Assembly: GCA_905216025.1 (NCBI GenBank)
Contig: CAJMSE010000008.1
Coordinates: forward strand, 62,001 to 126,000
Direction of reading: 5' to 3'
DNA length: 64,000 bases
Source: an uncultured bacterium
GTDB taxonomy: Bacteria; Bacteroidota; Bacteroidia; Bacteroidales; Bacteroidaceae
In this document: in pieces, positions 57,018-64,000 of the stretch
Layout of the letters: each line of letters begins with the position of its first letter
Numbering within the stretch: position 1 is the stretch's first letter
Program-made: the position numbers and the translations under genes
Notes under the pieces: generated by a model
The model's input: the letters and a program-made list of their open reading frames with translations, nothing else
The model's database searches: none
Told to the model about the DNA's origin: nothing

Positions 57018-59924
57018 TTAGGGCGTCACCTTGCCGTGATTGCCGTTGTAAACCGGCCGCACCGGGAAGCCGTCGCAGGTATAGAACATATTTTTAGGAC
57101 GGATATAGCTGGCTCCCCAGGGATCTTTGCGCGAGAATTCGAAATTGTACGAGCTGGTTTCATTGGTGTTCACATTATTTGCCGTCCATATATAGCCTAT
57201 CTCGCCAAAATGAAAGACACCTGCATAACTGTTCCAATCCCTATAATCGGTCTGGGGGAATATTATAGACTGGTACTTATCGGGATTTGTGTAAAACTCA
57301 TATAGGTATCTCGTTTCATTGTAGCCCGCGATGTTTCCGACCTGCACGTCATACCATGACGGAGCCCAACTGGCGTCATTTCCCGTGGTCGTGAAACCGG
57401 TGAAGGCATCTTTGTGTGACATCTGATAGCCCACCGGACACGGATCGTATATCGTCTTAACAGGCTGAGCCAACGAATCTTCTAACGAACGGCCATTCCA
57501 CAGGTTGGCGTATGTCTTGTCGTCGCTGTCAAAATCGCGCCCTCCCGTTCCGTCAAGACGGGGCGGGTTGTGCCATGTGTCGGGCTTCTGTATAAGCAGA
57601 TGCAGGGCTTCGCGTGTTGTCTTCTTGTTATCATCAAAGTAGTCTGTAAGTAATGGCGGATTGGTTATGTCATTGTATCCTTTATAATCATATCTCACTT
57701 TGTTGTTGCCCGCGCCACCGTTTTCCTGGTTGTTGCCGCGTGCAGCTATGAACGGGTCCTTGCGTCCCCACTGATAGTAGGGATTGTTGCCGCGTGTGAA
57801 GGCCATGTGCGACTTCTTGACTATCTTTATCGTCTGAGTCTTGCTTCCGGAAATGAACATCACCTCACACTCGCGCTCCTTGTAATACTTTATCTTCTCC
57901 CCTCTTTCTGAACACCATCCGAGATTCATCGGCATGAAACTATACTTTCGGGAAGCATCATGGGAGGTGACTTCAATGGTCTTGTCGCGGGCCTCGACAT
58001 CGAGACGGGTCACCCAGATGTGCCAGCTCCACATCACGCGGTCAGCCTCATCCTTCACTGCTACCACGGCATTGCCCTGCTTTATATGTTCTTCACTAAC
58101 ATAGAACCTGATGCCTCCTTTCTTATTGTAGGCATCCGGTAAATATGTGGGAGATTCTACATGCGGTGTCAATTCCCAGTCAAAACGCGGATGCAGAAGT
58201 TCATTCTCGTCCTGCCATACCAATGCGGCACTTGCCGGATTACAGCCCTCGTTGCTTTTGATGTAAGGGGATGTGATTTCATTGCCAAGATGGTTTTTGA
58301 GCACTGATAATACATTGCCATCAGAACTTACGCCGGCGTATGTGTAAGAACTTGGGGCTTCTTTTCCTTCATGAATGGCGTTGCCATAGACCAAAGGCAG
58401 GATATACCACCCGGGGGCATCAACCATGTAGCAGTTGGCCGTGCAGACTATGCCGGCCGAACCATCCGGGTTGGCAAGATTGTAAGGACTTTCCTTCGAG
58501 CCCTTAGAGAGAGCGGCTTTCAGTCTGGCGTTTATGTCTATTTCCTCATCCGGCTGCAGATATTTTTCCTTGACTTTGAAGCCCACCCTTTTCTCGTACG
58601 GCACGTCGCCGTCTTCAATAACGTATTCGAGCCACTCTGAAGCGTCGGTGAATTCCCCTTTGCCGGAGTCGCGGTATTTTATAGAGAAATCCATCTTTAT
58701 CCTCTCGTCCTCCTCCATATAGCTCGTGACCGTGACCTTGTTCTTGTCACTGAACTCATGTCCGCGGTTTGGATACGAATAGTCCGGCATGAATACCTTT
58801 CCCTGATAGTTCATCACCTTAGGCTCAGTAGCCTCGAGCACCTGTTCCTTGTATTCTATATGCCAGTCATAGTCATTGGCGAAATTGTTGAACTTCAGTG
58901 TCAGCTTGTAGTGATGGTTGCGCTCAGCATCGTAGTTGGTGGTCACGTTCTTGCCGAGCATGAACCGATAGGTTGCGATTCCGGTTCCGGGCCGTTCGGG
59001 ATTTGTCGACCGGTATACCGCCTTGACCTCTATGTAGGTGCCGCAGGGCTTGTCGTCTTTCAGCCTGTCTGCATTATCGGGGTTGCCGTCTTTGTCTTCA
59101 TCCTTCTGGCGCTTGTCTTCCCCTATTCCCTGCATGTTTTCGTAGAAGAATAGGGCGTCGGCCGTTTCCGAATGGTCAGAGCCGTATGTCTGCGTCGGTA
59201 CCTTGTTGTTGACAACGGCCTTATATTTGTCAAAGAACCCTGCTTCATCGGGCTGGACATCACCCTCGAAGTATTTTATGATTTCCCCGTCATGTATGAG
59301 CGAATCGATGTGGTCCGGCGTGTTGGCCATTCCCAGCAGACACTTTCTAGGTATGTCCTTTATTGAGGCCGACATGATATAAATGGAGACACCGTCCTTA
59401 AGGCTTGAGCCGTCGTAGGCCACGGTGACCTTCGAGGCGGCACGCCACGTCAGCTGTATGGTTCTCAGGCCTGTCACAGTGGCAATCCGTTCATCATACT
59501 TCGACAGGTCGCCCATGTTTGCCACGGCATATATGTAGTAACGGCCGTAAGGCACGGAGAGTGTTATCGTGGCACTGGGCATGACCGTCTCGGTTTCCGA
59601 CTGCCTTGCCGAGTCGGCAAGCACGTATGTGCCGGGAGTGCCGGCAGCGCTCTCGGTGAGCGGAATCTTGCTGACGAGGTTGCCGTCGCCGTCGTAGAGC
59701 AGCACACAGAGACTCCAGACTGCCTTTATGGCGTCGCCCTGACTGCGGGTACCGGCGTCGAGGGCGGGCGTGAAGGGTTTGAACTCCACCGTGGCGGTGA
59801 CGAGGCTCTCGCCTTCACCGACGGGAGACGTGCCGCCGAAGAGCGCCTCGTCGGCACAGGAGGCGAGAAGCAAAGCCGCGGAGAGGCAGCAAAGTATGTT
59901 TTGTCTTATTCTGCTTAGTAACAT
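57018..59924 (-). CDS. Large lipoprotein, candidate fimbrial tip subunit
   Basis: A 968-aa lipoprotein (lipobox LLASC, Cys about 23). The N-terminal third resembles fimbrillin-type Mfa/FimA modules (VTATVEFKPF, WSLCVLLYDGDGNL, TITLSVPYGRYYIYAVANMG). The C-terminal part (about 650-968) has a distinct fold with conserved aromatic/cysteine residues (DPCPVGYQM, TGFTTTGNDASW). It is the last gene of the fimbrial operon. Size and order fit DUF4906-type or tip/adhesin lipoproteins; a tip role is inference. Confidence 0.65.
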   Translation of the reverse strand: MLLSRIRQNILCCLSAALLLASCADEALFGGTSPVGEGESLVTATVEFKPFTPALDAGTRSQGDAIKAVWSLCVLLYDGDGNLVSKIPLTESAAGTPGTYVLADSARQSETETVMPSATITLSVPYGRYYIYAVANMGDLSKYDERIATVTGLRTIQLTWRAASKVTVAYDGSSLKDGVSIYIMSASIKDIPRKCLLGMANTPDHIDSLIHDGEIIKYFEGDVQPDEAGFFDKYKAVVNNKVPTQTYGSDHSETADALFFYENMQGIGEDKRQKDEDKDGNPDNADRLKDDKPCGTYIEVKAVYRSTNPERPGTGIATYRFMLGKNVTTNYDAERNHHYKLTLKFNNFANDYDWHIEYKEQVLEATEPKVMNYQGKVFMPDYSYPNRGHEFSDKNKVTVTSYMEEDERIKMDFSIKYRDSGKGEFTDASEWLEYVIEDGDVPYEKRVGFKVKEKYLQPDEEIDINARLKAALSKGSKESPYNLANPDGSAGIVCTANCYMVDAPGWYILPLVYGNAIHEGKEAPSSYTYAGVSSDGNVLSVLKNHLGNEITSPYIKSNEGCNPASAALVWQDENELLHPRFDWELTPHVESPTYLPDAYNKKGGIRFYVSEEHIKQGNAVVAVKDEADRVMWSWHIWVTRLDVEARDKTIEVTSHDASRKYSFMPMNLGWCSERGEKIKYYKERECEVMFISGSKTQTIKIVKKSHMAFTRGNNPYYQWGRKDPFIAARGNNQENGGAGNNKVRYDYKGYNDITNPPLLTDYFDDNKKTTREALHLLIQKPDTWHNPPRLDGTGGRDFDSDDKTYANLWNGRSLEDSLAQPVKTIYDPCPVGYQMSHKDAFTGFTTTGNDASWAPSWYDVQVGNIAGYNETRYLYEFYTNPDKYQSIIFPQTDYRDWNSYAGVFHFGEIGYIWTANNVNTNETSSYNFEFSRKDPWGASYIRPKNMFYTCDGFPVRPVYNGNHGKVTP

Positions 59925-59936
59925 GGGGTTGTCTGT

Positions 59937-60899
59937 TTACAAGCCAAACACGGGAACGAGTGGTACAGGTATGTATGGGAGCACGTCTGCAAGCCATACG
60001 GCCCCGGTGTGGCCGATGGTGATGTTGACGATGACGTGTGTGTTGCTGGGAAGTGTGGCCAGGGCGGGGAAATATTCGCCGAGGCTCATTCCGTCGTAAT
60101 AGATGGCCATGGAATAGTTACGGGGGTCGGCGTCGTCTTCATACTTGCCCTCGAGAAGATATATCGGGTCGAGGGTCGTGGTGACGCCTACGGGCAGGCT
60201 GACTGTCAGCAGGCTGTCCTTGCCGTAATCATAGTCGCCCGCACCGGCTGGTATGGAGTAGCTGACAATTTCACGGCAGGGCACACCGTCTATCTCGGTC
60301 TCGCGATAGACCGCATCGCGGGACATGAGATATTCGGCACGGGCCATGCGGCTGATGGTCAGTCCGGTGAGGTTTATGGGGCGGCCGCTGTTGTTGGTGA
60401 TGCGGAAAGAGAACTTCACGGCGGCGCGGGTGATGAACAGCCTGTGGCTGCTGTCTGCATTGCCGACGCTGATGTCGTGGCACTCGCTCATGGGCAGCGG
60501 GCCGGTGAGCTGCTCGCAATCATGGTCGAGGCGTATGGTAAGGGCCGAGATTTCGGCCGCGGGGAAGGTGCTGCCCTCGCTGATGGACGACAGGTCGTAG
60601 TCGACGACCTTGCGCCGGGTCTCACCCGGGGCGGCGAGGGTGGTCCCCTCGTTAGCAAAGAGATACACTTTCTTCATCTCATTGCCGAGCACCTTGAAGC
60701 GCTCCTCGCGATGGTCGGCGGCCACGGCAAGGCTCACGAGGCGGTTGGCCTCGACAGTGCCGTCGGGACGCACCACGATGATGCGCAGGTCTACGAGCAC
60801 AGGACCGCCGGCGGAGACGATATCGTCACCGCTCCCGCCGCATCCGGCAAACAAGGATGCGAAAAGCCATAATACAACAATATGTATGTACTTGGGCAT
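59937..60899 (-). CDS. FimB/Mfa2-type fimbrial anchor lipoprotein
   Basis: A 320-aa lipoprotein (lipobox LFAGC, Cys about 20). The FimB/Mfa2 family pattern is seen in VKFSFRITNNSGRPINLTGL (about 160-179) and the conserved YFPALATLPSNTHVIVNITI (about 277-296). Mfa2-like proteins anchor the fimbria to the outer membrane and limit its length. It lies between the major subunit (6 bp) and the tip candidate (12 bp). Confidence 0.8.
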   Translation of the reverse strand: MPKYIHIVVLWLFASLFAGCGGSGDDIVSAGGPVLVDLRIIVVRPDGTVEANRLVSLAVAADHREERFKVLGNEMKKVYLFANEGTTLAAPGETRRKVVDYDLSSISEGSTFPAAEISALTIRLDHDCEQLTGPLPMSECHDISVGNADSSHRLFITRAAVKFSFRITNNSGRPINLTGLTISRMARAEYLMSRDAVYRETEIDGVPCREIVSYSIPAGAGDYDYGKDSLLTVSLPVGVTTTLDPIYLLEGKYEDDADPRNYSMAIYYDGMSLGEYFPALATLPSNTHVIVNITIGHTGAVWLADVLPYIPVPLVPVFGL

Positions 60900-60905
60900 A
60901 GAGTG

Positions 60906-62696
60906 TTAATTTCCTTCGTAGTCGTTTATCCGTACAATCCAGTCGTCTATCTGTATATGTGTGTCAAGCCACTCCATGTCGTGGCCGAGGAAGAATATCA
61001 TGGGCCACTCGCTCTTGCGGTCGAGAAACTCCTGCTTGCCCATGGAGGGATACAGGTCGCTCTTGAAGGCGAGCAGATAGTTGTTCAGCGGTATGTCTAT
61101 CACAGCCGCGCCGTCTGAACGGCGGCGCACGATGAGCCGCGGACTGTTCTTCACCATGAGCCGCGACACGGACAGCTCGGCGTAGGCCACAGAGGCCTCG
61201 CCGCCGTCATGAGCTATACCGACAGACGTCTGCCCGCGCGACCACGGCGTATAGGTGACCGTGCCGGCGGGTATGAGGTCGTTGTCGCAGCCGAAGAGCG
61301 TGTTGTCGTCTTCGATGGAGAAGTCGTAGTCGCGGTTGTCTACCGTGAGTCCGTCGACCTGCTGGAGCATGACGCGGATGTTGTTGGTATTCTTCATCAT
61401 GTGCACCGTACCCTCGCTGTAGCGGTCGGCCGTGGACATGGTCAGCTCGCCCCAGAACATGGAGTGCAGGTTGCGGCGCTCCGGAGTGGTGAGGCAGTCG
61501 CTGTCGAGAGACACGCGCAGGTCGGTATGCAGGGTGCCGGAACCGGGCACGGGGTGGATGATGAACGAGCTGCGGGCACAGGCGATGCCGCCATAGGCGA
61601 CAAAGCGGTATTTGCCTTCGGCAAGGTCGATCCGCATGCGGTATGACTCGTCGGCGAGAGCGGCCCCCTCCTCGGTGACGGTCTGCTTCTCGGCAGCCCA
61701 GGGAGTAACCACGTAGTTCGTACTTTTCTCCGAGCCGCAGATGACGGAATTGGCATCCAGACCGTTGGCAGACACGCGGGGAAGATAATAGAAGTTCTTG
61801 CTCATGTTCACAAGAGCCATCTTGGTGAGCTTCATCTTCAGCTTTGCCGTAGCCTCTTCGCCCACCCAGTATGTATTATTATTGCCGCTGCCGTCCTTGA
61901 AGTCGAAACGGGCAACAGAACGCATCACGTGGATGTTGCCGCTGGCAGCGTCGCCGTTGTCAATTCCGCCGCCGTTGCTTCCGGACAGGTTGAAAGGCGA
62001 TGTGGCATAGGCATAATTGTTCCAATCGTCGAGCTTGGCCGGAATCTTGCGCGTAGCTATGGTGGTGTTTGACATCAGGAAAGAGTTTCTGTTCCATGGC
62101 TTTGCCGAGCCGGAGGCAAGCGAGCCGCTGGCATTCTCCGTCACCGTGCAGGTCTTGTTGTACCATTCGTCATCATTTGACTCGACTGCTGTGAGCAGGT
62201 CTGCGGTGTAGTTGCAGAATGTATATACACGCACGCTATTATCCTTCAGGGCTTCGTTGGCGTCAACGTTTTCGCCTGTATAATAGTTTGCAATGGCAGT
62301 CTTCTTGAACGAAGCCGTGGCCGTGACGTTGGCGTTCTTTATCGTCAGCGTGCCGTCGTTGTCTTCAACCTCCGCACCTTCGGTGTTGAGATTGGCCACC
62401 GTAGCGTGGGTTATAATCTTATTGTCCTTGTCGGTAAGGACGATAAGCATCGTTGACACGTTGTTCTCGTAGTCCTTTCCGATCTCGACGCCGCTATTCG
62501 ACTGACCGTTATCGGTCGTCTCGCTGCGCGTGCCGCCGGCAGTGGGCAGCTTAACGTTCACAGACATGAACACCTTGTCACCGTCGTTCACTGACGGCGT
62601 CGTGCCGCCGTCGGACGTCAGGACTTCGTAGTTGCTGCATCCGGCAGCCATTCCCATGACGAGAAGTCCGATGAGTAATTTGCTCTTAGCTTTCAT
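60906..62696 (-). CDS. Mfa1-family major fimbrial subunit
   Basis: A 596-aa lipoprotein-type prefimbrillin (lipobox AAGC, Cys about 20). The motif TAGGTRSETTDN (about 52-63) fits the arginine-directed maturation site seen in Mfa1/FimA-type precursors. The C-terminus is a typical fimbrillin strand (HIQIDDWIVRINDYEGN). It is preceded by an AAGAAGAG ribosome site. It probably polymerises on the cell surface. Confidence 0.82.
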   Translation of the reverse strand: MKAKSKLLIGLLVMGMAAGCSNYEVLTSDGGTTPSVNDGDKVFMSVNVKLPTAGGTRSETTDNGQSNSGVEIGKDYENNVSTMLIVLTDKDNKIITHATVANLNTEGAEVEDNDGTLTIKNANVTATASFKKTAIANYYTGENVDANEALKDNSVRVYTFCNYTADLLTAVESNDDEWYNKTCTVTENASGSLASGSAKPWNRNSFLMSNTTIATRKIPAKLDDWNNYAYATSPFNLSGSNGGGIDNGDAASGNIHVMRSVARFDFKDGSGNNNTYWVGEEATAKLKMKLTKMALVNMSKNFYYLPRVSANGLDANSVICGSEKSTNYVVTPWAAEKQTVTEEGAALADESYRMRIDLAEGKYRFVAYGGIACARSSFIIHPVPGSGTLHTDLRVSLDSDCLTTPERRNLHSMFWGELTMSTADRYSEGTVHMMKNTNNIRVMLQQVDGLTVDNRDYDFSIEDDNTLFGCDNDLIPAGTVTYTPWSRGQTSVGIAHDGGEASVAYAELSVSRLMVKNSPRLIVRRRSDGAAVIDIPLNNYLLAFKSDLYPSMGKQEFLDRKSEWPMIFFLGHDMEWLDTHIQIDDWIVRINDYEGN

Positions 62697-62774
62697 TTTC
62701 TCTTCTTTTTTGTTTTTAGTTTCTACTTTTTCTAATTGTCTTGGCTATTTATCTTTGTTATCTGAATGTCTCTG

Positions 62775-64000
62775 TCATCTGTAGTCGTCAAGACGGCGCA
62801 CCTCATCCTCTGCACCGGCCACACCGCCGCGGGCGGCATCGCCGAACAGGCGCGCGGCGGCATCATAGTCGCCCGACATGGCTGCAAACACGCCGCGGGC
62901 ATACGAGGCATGGGCCGTGGTGCCGGCCTTGGCAAGATAGCGGGCGGCCGACTTAAGGTCGCGGCGCGAAAGGGCGCTGTTGGCGGCATTGAGGTTGGCC
63001 GTCTCGTCGTCGGGATACATGCGCACGGCAATCTCGAAGGTCTCGGCATACTCGTCGCTGCCCTGCTCCATCTCCTGAGCCGCCATATACATCTCCTGAA
63101 GGCTGAGCTTCTGGGGCTGCGTCTTCAGCGTGCGGCGTATCTCGGCGACATCGGTATACTGACGTATCTTATAGCGTACGACATAGTCGGAGTGGCGCAG
63201 GCCGGGATATACGTTCTTCAGCAGGAAGGCATAGTCTGAAGGATGGGCGGTCTTGATCTTGCGGTCTTTCGCATCGGGGTCGAGACTGCTGCGGATGATG
63301 CTGAGTATGGCCTCCTTGCCGGCAAGATACGAGCCGGCGACATAGCGCTCGAGCCCCTCCCAGTCTTCGGGCTCGTAGTCGGTGGATATCAGGTCGGCGG
63401 GGAAATCGTAGAGACGGCGCACATACTCCTTAAGGGCTGCCGTACGGCCCTTGGCCAGGCGGGTGTTGTTCGAGTAAGAGCCTTCAGGAGAGGCATATCC
63501 CTTGAACGTCAGCGAGACAATCTCGACGTCGGGGTCGCTCTTCACAGTGTCAATGGTATGCCATATCTTCTGCAGCTCGGAGGGGTTCTTACGGTAGTTG
63601 GGATATATCTCCGTGCGGTTTACGGGGAAGTCGATGTATGCCGAGCCCTGCATGTCGCGTATCTTGGGCTCTGCCTTGGGCGACACATAGACGAGGCGGG
63701 GCTCGTAAACCCGCGGCTCAAGGTTGAGACGGGCAAGCTCGCCGGCAGCCTCGCCGACAAGTCCGGCGCAGCAGCCGCGCGTCTCGCAGACGACACCGAG
63801 CGAGGCACGGCCCATCCATGGAGAGTAGGGCACGACGGTGCGGTACTCCACCACGGAGACACTGCCGTGGCGGTAGAGCCGCAGACTGTCGCCGGAGAGC
63901 ATCGTGTTGCGCAGGTGGTGATAGTAGCGGTTGCGCCCGGCAACCGTCACGGGACTGAGACGCAGGCTGTCAGGGCCGCTGCTGATAACGGGCGTCAGCG
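62775..64000 (-). CDS. DUF3868/OmpA-like TPR protein of the fimbrial locus (5' end outside window)
   Basis: At least 391 residues from the GTG at 63950; the frame stays open to the right edge, so the true start is beyond the window. The centre is an OmpA-like domain (VSLTFKGYASPEGSYSNNTRLAKGRTAAL, about residues 145-173 from that GTG), and the C-terminus has TPR-like repeats (NAANSALSRRDLKSAARYLAKAG). DUF3868/OmpA proteins are often encoded first in Mfa-type loci and may bind peptidoglycan. 78 bp separates it from the major subunit gene. Confidence 0.7.
   Translation of the reverse strand, partial: LTPVISSGPDSLRLSPVTVAGRNRYYHHLRNTMLSGDSLRLYRHGSVSVVEYRTVVPYSPWMGRASLGVVCETRGCCAGLVGEAAGELARLNLEPRVYEPRLVYVSPKAEPKIRDMQGSAYIDFPVNRTEIYPNYRKNPSELQKIWHTIDTVKSDPDVEIVSLTFKGYASPEGSYSNNTRLAKGRTAALKEYVRRLYDFPADLISTDYEPEDWEGLERYVAGSYLAGKEAILSIIRSSLDPDAKDRKIKTAHPSDYAFLLKNVYPGLRHSDYVVRYKIRQYTDVAEIRRTLKTQPQKLSLQEMYMAAQEMEQGSDEYAETFEIAVRMYPDDETANLNAANSALSRRDLKSAARYLAKAGTTAHASYARGVFAAMSGDYDAAARLFGDAARGGVAGAEDEVRRLDDYR

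Overview
The window looks like a Bacteroidales chromosome, most likely Prevotellaceae. Supporting signs are promoters of the TATCTTTG (-7) type, a type IX secretion (T9SS) core operon, an Mfa1/Mfa2-type fimbrial locus, a T9SS-style C-terminal tail on one exported protein, kduI/kduD, a tRNA-Gln and a metK-hemD-rnpA-yidD-tyrS block. Host genes are GC-rich. Two stretches are clearly more AT-rich: about 11.8-26.4 kb, and to a lesser degree 42-47.5 kb.

Layout: 0-2.2 kb holds a flavodoxin-like lipoprotein and an exported DUF362 protein. 2.2-2.9 kb is a leftward three-gene DUF3791-type microcluster whose middle gene codes for only 40 aa. From about 3.0 to 26.4 kb lies an integrated mobilizable element. 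Its backbone has two tandem tyrosine recombinases, an unknown third ORF, a small HTH protein, a DUF3987 primase/helicase-like protein, a DUF6371-like protein interrupted by an in-frame TGA, an oriT-like inverted repeat and a MobV-type relaxase. Its cargo (11.9-26.4 kb) is one rightward run of nine tightly packed genes: Cro-like regulator, 5mC methyltransferase, McrB-like AAA, LlaJI/McrC-like nuclease, YobI-like membrane NTPase, AlbA/GHKL/wHTH protein, SIR2, HerA and Vsr. It reads as a compound anti-phage island behind a single regulated promoter.

From 26.6 to 39.95 kb the genes are mostly chromosomal: kduI-kduD, a PIF1-like helicase, a thioredoxin-domain protein, tRNA-Gln, tyrS, yidD, rnpA, hemD, a DUF4271 gene, metK and a STAS/GHKL switch pair. 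From 40.4 to 49.0 kb a rightward cluster begins with a candidate small RNA and continues with LPP20-like, DUF4384 and two-TM proteins, a SEFIR protein, a caspase-fold protein that has lost both catalytic residues, an intact caspase-fold paralogue and a transglutaminase-like protein. I could not match this set to a named system.

From 49.1 to 55.5 kb is the leftward T9SS core (porP-K-L-M-N), with an outer-membrane beta-barrel gene only 29 bp behind porN. A DUF5106/thioredoxin gene follows at 55.8-56.7 kb. At 57-64 kb is a leftward fimbrial operon (OmpA/DUF3868-like, Mfa1-like major subunit, Mfa2/FimB-like anchor, large lipoprotein tip candidate), cut by the right edge. Intergenic DNA carries two unrelated-looking eight-unit arrays with an exact 22-bp period, a family of GC-rich palindromes, and a 205-bp inverted repeat.
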